Positions 1 through 6,712 of a stretch of DNA of 8,228 bases are shown piece by piece. The DNA lies in contig DMTN01000067.1 in assembly GCA_003477305.1 (NCBI GenBank), positions 5,798 to 14,025 on the forward strand. Reading direction: 5' to 3'. The DNA comes from Acholeplasmatales bacterium (lineage in GTDB: Bacteria > Bacillota_I > Bacilli_A > Izemoplasmatales > Hujiaoplasmataceae). How positions within the stretch are numbered: position 1 is the first letter of the stretch; the number at the start of each line of letters is the position of its first letter. The translations under genes and the position numbers were made by a program. A model generated the notes under the pieces. The model worked only from the letters and a program-made list of their open reading frames with translations. It made no database searches and was not told the DNA's origin.

Positions 1-462
1 AGCGACGCGCGGATCCGCTTCGCCCTCGAAAGCGGTCCGTCCGCGCTCGTCGATGAAACGACGAAAATCGCGACGATCCGCGCCGGACGGGTCCTGCTTG
101 TGGACGACGATCCGTCCGCCCTCGCGCTTCTCGCGGCGCTGCTACGCGCCGACAACTACGACGTGGTCACGGCCGCAGACGGCCTCACGGCACTCTCCCA
201 TGGAACAACGAAGCCGTTTGACGTCGTCGTCTGCGAACGCAACGTGCCGAAACTCGACGGGTTCGGCCTGCGCCATGAGCTCTATGCCGGCGGCGGCACG
301 GCGCCGCGCCTGTTCATCCTCATGACTTACGCGAAAACACGGGAAACCGTCGTTCGCGCGAACCAGGCGGAGATCGACTACGTGCTTGAAAAACCGATCA
401 TTTACGAAGAACTCGGCGGTTTGATCCGCCGCGCCGTCCGGAAGGCCGGTTTGTCCCGATGA
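1..462 (+). CDS. Response-regulator receiver domain protein, 5'-truncated, Glu at phosphoacceptor site
   Basis: The reading frame is open from the first base, so the gene starts upstream and 153 C-terminal residues are visible. Residues about 30-150 form a CheY-like receiver domain. The acidic cluster is D35-D37 after the first beta strand (VLLVDDDPS), the switch Thr is T109 (ILMTY), and the conserved Lys is K131 (EKP). The phosphoacceptor is four residues before the Pro of the NVPKLDG motif. It is E79 (codon GAA, 235-237) instead of Asp, which in other receivers often mimics the phosphorylated state. About 30 residues before the domain belong to an unseen upstream domain or linker; a second receiver is possible but cannot be judged. 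The stop overlaps the next start by ATGA, so translation is probably coupled to the glycosyltransferase, and a role in controlling that enzyme is inferred. No DNA-binding domain follows the receiver. An internal ATG at 100 lies inside the conserved domain and is not a credible start. Confidence 0.88.
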   Translation, partial: SDARIRFALESGPSALVDETTKIATIRAGRVLLVDDDPSALALLAALLRADNYDVVTAADGLTALSHGTTKPFDVVVCERNVPKLDGFGLRHELYAGGGTAPRLFILMTYAKTRETVVRANQAEIDYVLEKPIIYEELGGLIRRAVRKAGLSR

Positions 463-3347
463 TCCTCATGACCGCTTCGGTTCTGGCGATTTTGTGGGTC
501 ATGCTCGCCATCGTCGTTTTGACGGTGATCGTCATCTGTTTCGTCTTCCTCAACAAACATCGAATCGAAATCCGCAATCTTGAGCGCACTAAAGCGCGCG
601 ACTATCTCGTCGGGCGCTTCCTGCGCGATGAATCCGCACGCAAGGAATTCGCTTTCGAGCGATTGACGGAAGCCTACGCCAAACTCCTCGAACAGCTGGT
701 CCTGCCGGCTCGCGGCGCCGAACTGGCGTACCGCATGTTTTTTGACGCGGGGATCATCACGCGCTGGATGCGGCGCCTCAACTCGCCGTTTTCCATTCGC
801 CGGAAAGAAGCCGCGGCCAGACTCGGGCTCTTTCCCGCGGCACCGACCAAATTCGCCCTCGTGAACCGGCTTCGCATCGAACCGAAAGCGCATGTCCGCC
901 TCTACATCCTGGATGCGCTCAAATGCCAGATGGACCAGCTGACGCTCGAAATCGTGATTCGCAGCGTCGTCGGATCGAAGCGGTTCTATCAGACGCGTGC
1001 CATCGAAGTGATCAAAAGCTACATCCTCTCCTCCCGTTGCCGTCTTCCGGATCTGTTCAAAAGCGACCAACCGGAACTGAAAGAACTGTTCGTCGAAGTC
1101 GCCGAAGGCGTGCGCCGACCCGACTTCGAAGACGCTTTGCGCATGGAACGCGACGTGATCGAGGCGCAGTTGTCCGGAACGGCTTCCGCCGGATATCGGA
1201 CCATGACGCCGCCCCGCCTTGCCCGCATCTACCGCCGCGTGCTTTCCGTCTTGGTCGTCTACGGCGTCGAACTCGACGATCCGAAGTACCTGCGTCACGA
1301 CGATCCGGAGATCGTGCGGATCGCCGTCGGCTCGCTTGCGCGCAACACATCGTTCGAACGGATCGAACAACTGCTCGCGCTCGCCGACGGAAGGATTCCA
1401 TGCGACGCGATCTTCAGCGCGATCAAGAAGATCGTCGACGCCGAACCGGCCCATCTCCAGAACATCGTCGATCTCATCAAGGCGAATCCCGCTCCGGAGC
1501 GCCGCAAAGTGCTCGGAAGGATCCTCGCCAACAAGGTTGATTATTTCGTCCTTCGCGGACTGGCGGTTTCCGCCGACCTCGCCTTGATCGTCCACACGAT
1601 CGCCGGATCCGGACTCGATGCCAATCTGATCCGCTTCCTCAACCTGAACCGCGACGCGGCGGTCGAAAAAGCCTTGATTCCGCTGATCAAGGCGGAAAGC
1701 GACGCCTCCGAACGCTTTTCGGCATACGTCCGGGAGTATCTCGATCCGGCGCTTCTGAAAAAGATGGGATTGCAAAAGCAGAAAGCCCCCGCTCCGGAGA
1801 AGATCAAGTCCGCTTTGGATCCGGCGAAGAAACGCTGGCTCTATGCGGTCCTCGCCGTCGCTCTGTTGTTCTTTCCGGTCCTGTTCGCGGCGATCGAGTT
1901 CGACGTGCTTCTGACCGGCGACGCCGGTTTCATCGCCGAACAGTACGTCGTGTTCGTGAACAAGGCCGGCATCGTCTATTATCTTTCCGCCAACCTCGTC
2001 TATTTCGTGCTTGCGATCATTTCGATCCGCGGCGCGGCCAAGCAGCGCAAACTCTGGGACATCAAATCGCGGGACATGCTGTTTGAGAAAGGGATGCTGG
2101 CGTCGATCACGGTCATCGCTCCCGCATTTAACGAAGAACTCTCGATCATCGAATCGGTATCGAACCTGCTCAATCTGCGTTATCCCGATTACGAGCTCGT
2201 CATCGTCAACGACGGTTCGAAGGATCGGACGCTCGATGTCCTCATCGAGCATTACCAGCTCGAACGGCGAAACATGACGGTCGAGCCGGCGCTTCCGACC
2301 CGCCGGGTGCGAGCGGTCTATGGCAATCGGGCGATCCCGAATCTGCTCGTCGTCGACAAAGACAACGGCGGGAAGGCGGATGCCTTGAACGTCGGCATCA
2401 ACTACGCGACGAAAGAATACGTCTGCGGCATCGACGCCGACTCGCTGCTCGATCCGAACGCCTTGCTCCAACTGATGTCGACGACGATCGACCACGACGA
2501 AGTCACCATGGCGCTCGGCGGCAACATCTTTCCGGTGAACGGCTGTACGGTCGACCACGGAACGGTCGAACGGACCGGGCTTTCCAAACAATGGCTGCCG
2601 CTCGCGCAGACGATCGAATACCTGCGCGCCTTCACGCTCGGCAGGATCGGCTGGGGCGAACTGAACGCGCTTTTGATCATTTCCGGGGCGTTCGGTCTGT
2701 TCGAACGCCGCATCCTCATGGAAGTCGGCGGATATCTGACGGTGGCGACCTTCAAGAAGGACACCGTCGGCGAGGACATGGAACTCGTCGTCCGCATCAC
2801 CCGGCGCGCGATGGAACGGAAACTGCCGTTTCGCGTCGACTTCGTTCACAACGCCGACTGCTACACCGAAGTCCCGCCGAAGCTCTCGAGTCTGCTCAAG
2901 CAGCGCAACCGCTGGCAGCGCGGCTTGATCGACATCCTGTCGTATCACCGCCACATGATTGGCAATCCGCGCTATCGGAACGTCGGCATGGTGGCGATGC
3001 CCTATTTCCTGATGTTCGAAACGATCGGCCCGTTGCTCGAGGTCCAGACGTATCTTGCGATCGTCTTCGGTTTTCTCTTCGGGATCCTGAACGTCGAGAT
3101 CTACCTGCTCATGTTCACCGTGACGATCGTCCTCGGAATGTTCCTCTCGATGATGTCCCTTCTGGTCGCCGAAAAGCAGAACGTGTATCTCACCAAGGGC
3201 GACACCTGGCGGCTCATCGGGCTGGCGATCGCGGAAAATTTCGGGCGGCGGCAGTTTTGGAGCCTCTATCGCGTCCGCGGTTTCTTCTCCTCCCTCAAGG
3301 ATGACGCGAGCTGGGGCGCGATGGCGCGCGTCGGTTTCAAGAAATGA
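459..3347 (+). CDS. Membrane GT2 polysaccharide synthase with N-terminal HEAT-like helical-repeat region
   Basis: A 962-residue processive-type family 2 glycosyltransferase, probably polymerising and exporting an exopolysaccharide from a nucleotide sugar at the cytoplasmic membrane. Residues 5-32 are a membrane anchor. Residues about 33-455 are amphipathic helices in short repeats resembling HEAT repeats, ending in a Pro/Lys-rich linker. Two membrane segments follow at about 460-482 and 500-525. The GT2 domain has PAFNEE (555-560), DGS (585-587), a Gly/Lys-rich DKDNGGKAD stretch from about 633, the DxD motif D659-A-D661, GED (771-773) and QRNRW (815-819), the Q-x-x-R-W motif of BcsA/PgaC-type synthases. 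Three hydrophobic segments follow at about 843-904, then a basic tail with W952 and R957. All catalytic motifs look intact. The start overlaps the receiver gene stop by 4 bases, with GGAAGG at 440-445 upstream; ATG 468 is an alternative. No PilZ c-di-GMP domain is seen, so the HEAT-like part may be the regulatory input. Product identity (beta-glucan, poly-GlcNAc or other) cannot be read. Confidence 0.92.
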   Translation: MILMTASVLAILWVMLAIVVLTVIVICFVFLNKHRIEIRNLERTKARDYLVGRFLRDESARKEFAFERLTEAYAKLLEQLVLPARGAELAYRMFFDAGIITRWMRRLNSPFSIRRKEAAARLGLFPAAPTKFALVNRLRIEPKAHVRLYILDALKCQMDQLTLEIVIRSVVGSKRFYQTRAIEVIKSYILSSRCRLPDLFKSDQPELKELFVEVAEGVRRPDFEDALRMERDVIEAQLSGTASAGYRTMTPPRLARIYRRVLSVLVVYGVELDDPKYLRHDDPEIVRIAVGSLARNTSFERIEQLLALADGRIPCDAIFSAIKKIVDAEPAHLQNIVDLIKANPAPERRKVLGRILANKVDYFVLRGLAVSADLALIVHTIAGSGLDANLIRFLNLNRDAAVEKALIPLIKAESDASERFSAYVREYLDPALLKKMGLQKQKAPAPEKIKSALDPAKKRWLYAVLAVALLFFPVLFAAIEFDVLLTGDAGFIAEQYVVFVNKAGIVYYLSANLVYFVLAIISIRGAAKQRKLWDIKSRDMLFEKGMLASITVIAPAFNEELSIIESVSNLLNLRYPDYELVIVNDGSKDRTLDVLIEHYQLERRNMTVEPALPTRRVRAVYGNRAIPNLLVVDKDNGGKADALNVGINYATKEYVCGIDADSLLDPNALLQLMSTTIDHDEVTMALGGNIFPVNGCTVDHGTVERTGLSKQWLPLAQTIEYLRAFTLGRIGWGELNALLIISGAFGLFERRILMEVGGYLTVATFKKDTVGEDMELVVRITRRAMERKLPFRVDFVHNADCYTEVPPKLSSLLKQRNRWQRGLIDILSYHRHMIGNPRYRNVGMVAMPYFLMFETIGPLLEVQTYLAIVFGFLFGILNVEIYLLMFTVTIVLGMFLSMMSLLVAEKQNVYLTKGDTWRLIGLAIAENFGRRQFWSLYRVRGFFSSLKDDASWGAMARVGFKK

Positions 3348-3349
3348 AT

Positions 3350-3380
3350 GCCGTCACGGCTTCCGCCGTGGCGGTTTTTG
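3350..3380 (+). terminator. Rho-independent terminator after the GT2 gene
   Basis: CCGTCACGG (3351-3359) pairs with CCGTGGCGG (3366-3374) with one G-T wobble and a 6-base loop. TTTTT follows at 3375-3379. It begins three bases after the GT2 stop and separates that operon from the tRNA promoter. Confidence 0.88.
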
Positions 3381-3381
3381 C

Positions 3382-3410
3382 TTTACAAAGGGGGGATGCC
3401 GTATTATAAT
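3382..3410 (+). promoter_or_regulatory. Sigma-A-type promoter of tRNA-Arg(TCT)
   Basis: TTTACA (3382-3387) and a perfect TATAAT (3405-3410) are separated by exactly 17 bases. The expected start, near 3417, lies about 13 bases before the mature tRNA. The -35 box begins only two bases after the T-run of the preceding terminator. Confidence 0.87.
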
Positions 3411-3429
3411 AATGGATGCATCGCGCCAC

Positions 3430-3506
<77 letters not shown>

Positions 3507-3518
3507 TTGCCTTTCATC

Positions 3519-3540
3519 CCCCCTGTTATGGGGGTTTTTT
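3519..3540 (+). terminator. Rho-independent terminator of tRNA-Arg(TCT)
   Basis: CCCCC (3519-3523) and GGGGG (3530-3534) form a stem around the loop TGTTAT. Six T residues follow at 3535-3540, so this is a short, strong terminator 12 bases after the CCA end. Confidence 0.87.
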
Positions 3541-3571
3541 ATTTTCTAGGTGATTTCGTGGTCCAGTCCTG

Positions 3572-3580
3572 TGGTATAAT
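3572..3580 (+). promoter_or_regulatory. Extended -10 promoter of the PH-like membrane protein gene
   Basis: TGG precedes a perfect TATAAT at 3575-3580, making a TGn extended -10 element. No good -35 hexamer is seen 16-18 bases upstream. The predicted start is near 3587. Confidence 0.75.
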
Positions 3581-3599
3581 GAACACAAGTCGCACATAT

Positions 3600-3604
3600 G
3601 AGGT
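3600..3604 (+). promoter_or_regulatory. Ribosome binding site that decides the start at 3610
   Basis: GAGGT lies 5 bases before the ATG at 3610. The in-frame ATG at 3598 has no purine-rich site upstream and sits only about 11 bases after the predicted transcript start, so 3610 is preferred. Confidence 0.7.
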
Positions 3605-3609
3605 ATGAC

Positions 3610-5019
3610 ATGATCTATCAACCACTCATCGCGCTTGCATTATTGCTTGCGTGCATTCCGACCTGGATCTTGATGTTCCGGAAACGCACGCTCGTCCCCG
3701 CCGAAGTCCGTATCGAACTGCCGAAGTCCCTGTTCCGGTTTTTCGTCGGGATGCTTGGACTCGTGACGGCCGGTTCGATCGTTTTGATTGTCTTTTCCCT
3801 GTTGGGTACGATCTCTTTGGATGACTTCGAGCCGATCGCCGCACTCATCGGCATGTTCCTGTTCATGTCCGTACTGATGGTTCTCGGCACGCGCATCGAA
3901 GACACGGCACTCATCGACGAAATGATCGTGATCCGGTCTGCTTTCCGGAAGGAGAAGCGGATTCCCATCGAACGGATTCAGTACATCGAGGCCAATCAGC
4001 AGATCGTCTCTTTTTTCGATGAGCGAAGGAAGATGCTGTTTCAGGCTATGGCGATGACTCAACGACTCCCCGAACTCATCAAAGCGATCGCGAAACGCGA
4101 ACGGTTTCGGTCCATCGACCTCACCCAAATCGGCGGCGAACGGCTCGCGTGTCCAAGGAAAGAGGAGTATGAAGTCCTCGGGTCCGAACCCGGGGAAAAC
4201 GTCCTGATCCGGCTAGGCCGTGAATACCGCAGCCGCATCCCGAAGATGAAGCGCGATGCCAAACTCGCCGCTTGGACGATGGCATTGATTCAGGTTGTGG
4301 CCGTAACCATCTTGATTTTGATGACGCATATCCTGTTTTATCTGATTTTTTTGCCAATGGCGGCCGTGGGTGCCGGAACGACGTATGAAATGATGATGAA
4401 GAAAACCAAGGTCGACGAACTCTCCGACCGTGATCTCGGTCTCTTGTACGGGCATCTGGATCCCCACGTTGTCGGTTCCTACCGGGCAAGGACGAAACAA
4501 GGCATCCTGATGGCATGGATCCTCGGCCCGATGTTCCTCTTGATGGGGATCCTGCTTGCTTTCGTCGCGCTTCCTTCCTCGCTCCCCGACTTGTCAGCGC
4601 TTGAAACCGTGAGCGGAGCTTATTTATGCGTCACCGAGAATGGCGACGGCGATGTCTTCGTCTTTCTGGACGGCGACGACACCGTCTATCGGATTTCCGA
4701 TATTTATACAGATGGGCTTTCGGATCAAATCCGGGCGTCGGCTGATTTGGGGGATACCGTCACATTAGGATTCGAAACCCGTTTCGAAGGCACCTATGAT
4801 GGCGAAGATGCGACGATCGCCAACGTCTATCTTGTTTCGGTCGAGGGTGTTGATCTGCTGGATGCTGACGATGTGCTTCGGGCCGATGCCGCCAACCAAC
4901 GACTCGGCGTGATCATGGCCGTCGCCATGAACGCCGTCGGCGCCGTTACGACCATTCTCGGCGTCTGGCTCGTGATCCATCGCAAGCGCGCCGAAGAGCG
5001 GGAAACGATCCGTTTATGA
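3610..5019 (+). CDS. Polytopic membrane protein with bacterial PH-like domain and extracytoplasmic acidic domain
   Basis: The gene encodes 469 residues from the start chosen by its Shine-Dalgarno; starting at 3598 would add four. Function is not recognised. Hydrophobic segments lie at about 3-23, 43-65, 75-94, 222-238, 240-256, 298-322 and 431-455. Between the third and fourth, residues about 98-162 (a strand-rich stretch, then FDERRKMLFQ, then a helix with LPELIKAIAK) resemble the bacterial PH-like fold of small membrane-associated proteins. Residues about 325-430 are acidic, with several DGD/DGDD groups and no cysteine pair beyond C340. With seven spans this segment and the N-terminus should share one side of the membrane, probably outside. 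It is a single-gene unit between a tRNA terminator and the next promoter, and no terminator is visible after it. A role in envelope sensing or membrane organisation would be a guess. Confidence 0.88.
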   Translation: MIYQPLIALALLLACIPTWILMFRKRTLVPAEVRIELPKSLFRFFVGMLGLVTAGSIVLIVFSLLGTISLDDFEPIAALIGMFLFMSVLMVLGTRIEDTALIDEMIVIRSAFRKEKRIPIERIQYIEANQQIVSFFDERRKMLFQAMAMTQRLPELIKAIAKRERFRSIDLTQIGGERLACPRKEEYEVLGSEPGENVLIRLGREYRSRIPKMKRDAKLAAWTMALIQVVAVTILILMTHILFYLIFLPMAAVGAGTTYEMMMKKTKVDELSDRDLGLLYGHLDPHVVGSYRARTKQGILMAWILGPMFLLMGILLAFVALPSSLPDLSALETVSGAYLCVTENGDGDVFVFLDGDDTVYRISDIYTDGLSDQIRASADLGDTVTLGFETRFEGTYDGEDATIANVYLVSVEGVDLLDADDVLRADAANQRLGVIMAVAMNAVGAVTTILGVWLVIHRKRAEERETIRL

Positions 5020-5022
5020 TGC

Positions 5023-5090
5023 TGCATGGCAGAACCGTCCGATGCATTTCATCCCCGTATTTGTGCATCCCGGGCCCCGAATGCTTGCAT
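5023..5090 (+). promoter_or_regulatory. Four phased TGCAT motifs, candidate LytTR operator
   Basis: TGCAT occurs at 5023-5027, 5043-5047, 5064-5068 and 5086-5090. Start-to-start steps are 20, 21 and 22 bases, so all four sit on about the same face of the helix. The last overlaps the -35 box. LytTR proteins are known to bind direct repeats of about 9 bases spaced near two helical turns, and a LytTR gene is second in the operon that follows. The motif itself is not a published LytTR consensus that I can match, so the assignment is inferred from spacing and position. Confidence 0.45.
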
Positions 5091-5113
5091 GACCTTGCTT
5101 CTGCGCCTATACT
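5085..5113 (+). promoter_or_regulatory. Promoter of the lipoprotein-LytTR-DUF3021 operon
   Basis: TTGCAT (5085-5090) and TATACT (5108-5113) are 17 bases apart. The -35 matches consensus only at TTG, which suits an activator-dependent promoter, and it coincides with the fourth TGCAT motif. The predicted start near 5120 gives a leader of about 43 bases. Confidence 0.65.
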
Positions 5114-5124
5114 ATGAGCGTAAA

Positions 5125-5148
5125 GTCCGAACCAAGATGGTGACGGAC
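5125..5148 (+). other. Possible stem-loop in the operon 5' leader
   Basis: GTCCG (5125-5129) pairs with CGGAC (5144-5148), and inside it ACCA (5131-5134) pairs with TGGT (5138-5141) around the loop AGA. A small asymmetric internal bulge separates the two stems. It ends two bases before the ribosome binding region (AAAGGA, 5151-5156). No T-run follows, so it is not a terminator. It could influence translation or mRNA stability, or be chance. Confidence 0.3.
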
Positions 5149-5162
5149 GGAAAGGAAACCCC

Positions 5163-5813
5163 ATGAACAGAATCCTTCGTTTCATCACCGCCGGCGCCTT
5201 GCTGGCCATCGTGTCCGTCGCTCTCATCGGCTGCGCCTCCGCCGACGGCCTCACCCGTTTCCTCCTTGTCGCCGGCCAGAATGTCGAGACCGCCGACTCG
5301 CTCGATGACGTCGATACCGCCGACGTGAGCGACGATCTCGTCGACGAATTGGCTTTCGTCATTTCCGGGGAAGTCATGCTCCTGGAAGAAGGCACAGAAT
5401 TGACCCCTGCCGAGAAAATCGCCGAAATCCGCCGTCTGCGCAACGAAATCAGATTGACTCACGAGGCGATCGTCGCATCCCGCGAAACGGTCCGCTCTAG
5501 TTTCCAGAATCTCCGGGAAGACGTTGCGACTTTCCGCGCTTCCGGCGCGACCCTCACCGAGGAACAACGCGCAAGAGTCATCGAATTGACGGATGAAGTG
5601 AAGCAAATCAACGCCGCTCTCCGCGATTCGATCGGCAACTGCTACCAACGGATGCACGCCCTCCGCGGCCGCTACAATCTCCAAAATGTCGATGAAATCC
5701 TCGCCGCGCATCACGACGTGCTCGACATCCTCACCGCCCGCCAGGCGCATCTCGCACGGATTCAGGTCATCTTCGCCGAACTCGATCTGATGGTCGCGGT
5801 TCCCGAGGCCTAG
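5163..5813 (+). CDS. Putative surface lipoprotein with helical, coiled-coil-like body
   Basis: The gene encodes 216 residues. The start is preceded by AAAGGA at 5151-5156. An N-terminal signal with basic residues R3 and R6, a hydrophobic core at 7-22 and a lipobox ending L-I-G-C24 predicts export, lipid attachment at Cys24 and anchoring on the outer face of the cytoplasmic membrane. An acidic stretch at about 42-62 is followed by long charged helices (about 80-210) rich in Glu, Arg, Ala and Leu, suggesting a helical bundle or coiled coil. No catalytic motif is visible and no family is recognised. It is the first gene of an operon; the LytTR gene starts two bases after its stop. It may be the sensor, ligand or regulated output of the LytTR/DUF3021 pair, but the sequence does not say which. 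Confidence 0.9.
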   Translation: MNRILRFITAGALLAIVSVALIGCASADGLTRFLLVAGQNVETADSLDDVDTADVSDDLVDELAFVISGEVMLLEEGTELTPAEKIAEIRRLRNEIRLTHEAIVASRETVRSSFQNLREDVATFRASGATLTEEQRARVIELTDEVKQINAALRDSIGNCYQRMHALRGRYNLQNVDEILAAHHDVLDILTARQAHLARIQVIFAELDLMVAVPEA

Positions 5814-5815
5814 GG

Positions 5816-6262
5816 ATGAAAGTCCGCGTCGAAACGATCGCGGACCTGAATGAGACCGAAATCGTCGTCCGCTGCCCCGAGCGTGACGAAGAAGTCGAGC
5901 GCGTCGTCTCCGCGCTCGGCTTCTTCGAGAAAGCGGTGATGGCGCGGAAAGACGGACGGACGTTCAGGATCCCGCCGGCCGATATCTATTATTTCGAAGC
6001 CGTCGACGACAAAACGTACGTCTGTCTCCGGAAGGACGTCTGTGAAACGACCATGCGGCTTTATGAAATCGAATCGCTCTTCCGCGGTTCGACCTTCCTC
6101 CGCGTGAACCGCAACACGATCGTCGACGCGGCGAAAATCAGAAGTTTCAAATCCGCCCTGAACGGACGGATGGAAGCGCGCCTGGAGAACGGCGAAGCCA
6201 TCGAAATCTCGCGGGCATACGTCAGCGCGCTCAAATTGATGCTGGGAGGCAGAGGAAAATGA
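5816..6262 (+). CDS. LytTR-family DNA-binding transcriptional regulator without receiver domain
   Basis: The gene encodes 148 residues. Residues about 40-145 form a LytTR domain, with the characteristic RIPPADIYYFEAVDDKTYV run near 51-69, the later strand-rich FLRVNRNTIVD segment (94-104) and the terminal SRAYVSALK helix. About 40 N-terminal residues precede it and there is no phosphoreceiver, so activity is not set by phosphorylation in this protein. GAGG at 5805-5808 inside the end of the lipoprotein gene is its ribosome binding site. Its stop overlaps the next start by ATGA. This architecture next to a DUF3021 protein matches LytTR regulatory systems, such as HdrRM and BrsRM of Streptococcus mutans, where the membrane partner inhibits the regulator. 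Autoregulation through the upstream TGCAT repeats is inferred. Confidence 0.94.
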   Translation: MKVRVETIADLNETEIVVRCPERDEEVERVVSALGFFEKAVMARKDGRTFRIPPADIYYFEAVDDKTYVCLRKDVCETTMRLYEIESLFRGSTFLRVNRNTIVDAAKIRSFKSALNGRMEARLENGEAIEISRAYVSALKLMLGGRGK

Positions 6263-6681
6263 AGAAGTTCATCAAAACCTATCTCGTCACCCTGTTCTTC
6301 ACGAATCTCGTCTTCGTCCTGATCGCCGGCATCGTGCGTTTCCAACTCAACATCACCTACGGTTTCGCCGCCGTCGAGATCGGCGCCGTCCTGACGTCGC
6401 TCTTCGTCGCAGCCGGGATCCGGATCCTGATGTTGCCCAAGGGAAACGCCGTATTGAACGCCGTCCTCGGCCTCCTCGTCATCCTGCCGGGCGTCGTGGT
6501 CCTGCGTCCCGTGTTCTCGATCGCGGTTTTCCGCTATTCGTTCGTGATCTTCCTTGTGGTCGCGGTCGCCGCCCTCGGCTATGCGGTCGCCGTCGTCATC
6601 CTCGGCGCGAAGGCGCGCAAGGAAGCGGCTATCCTCAACCGCATGCTTGAAGAAGAACGTTCGAAAATCGATCACGAATGA
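6259..6681 (+). CDS. DUF3021-like four-helix membrane protein, likely partner of the LytTR regulator
   Basis: The gene encodes 140 residues with four hydrophobic segments at about 7-27, 36-57, 63-84 and 94-118. A charged cytoplasmic tail (about 118-140, rich in Lys, Arg and Glu) follows. Size, topology and tight coupling to a LytTR gene fit the DUF3021 family. In LytTR regulatory systems such membrane proteins are thought to hold the regulator inactive until a signal arrives. The ATG overlaps the LytTR stop by 4 bases, with GAGG at 6252-6255 as ribosome binding site, so the two are made together. Its stop codon lies inside the left arm of the operon terminator. The signal it responds to is unknown; the co-encoded lipoprotein is one candidate. 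Confidence 0.88.
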   Translation: MKKFIKTYLVTLFFTNLVFVLIAGIVRFQLNITYGFAAVEIGAVLTSLFVAAGIRILMLPKGNAVLNAVLGLLVILPGVVVLRPVFSIAVFRYSFVIFLVVAVAALGYAVAVVILGAKARKEAAILNRMLEEERSKIDHE

Positions 6682-6712
6682 CCGTTCCGCTTGGACGGTC
6701 ATTCTTTTTTTT
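6677..6712 (+). terminator. Rho-independent terminator of the LytTR operon, overlapping the stop codon
   Basis: AATGACCGTTC (6677-6687) pairs with GGACGGTCATT (6693-6703), 11 pairs with one wobble and a 5-base loop. After one C, eight T residues run from 6705 to 6712. The stop codon TGA (6679-6681) is within the left arm. Confidence 0.93.

Noticed and set aside
923..1587. Plus-strand open frames of 205 and 122 codons in other frames inside the GT2 gene
   Set aside because: They are Arg/Ser-rich shadow frames within the HEAT-like coding region, without ribosome binding sites or recognisable domains.
402..2954. An 850-codon open frame on the minus strand
   Set aside because: It lies antisense to the receiver and GT2 genes, which have all family motifs intact. 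Long antisense frames are expected from GC-biased codon use. Its product is repetitive in Asp, Arg, Phe and Glu, matches no domain I know, and has no promoter or ribosome binding site.
2591..3304. A 237-codon plus-strand frame overlapping the GT2 catalytic region
   Set aside because: The overlapping frame carries GED and QRNRW, so it is the true one. This alternative is an Arg/His-rich shadow.
5020..5100. A terminator for the PH-like membrane protein gene
   Set aside because: The GC-rich stretch near 5069-5080 is partly self-complementary, but it makes no clean hairpin and no T-run follows. Read-through into the next operon is possible.
5112..5750. A 212-codon minus-strand frame opposite the lipoprotein gene
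   Set aside because: The plus strand has a clear signal peptide, lipobox, ribosome binding site and operon context. The antisense frame has none of these.
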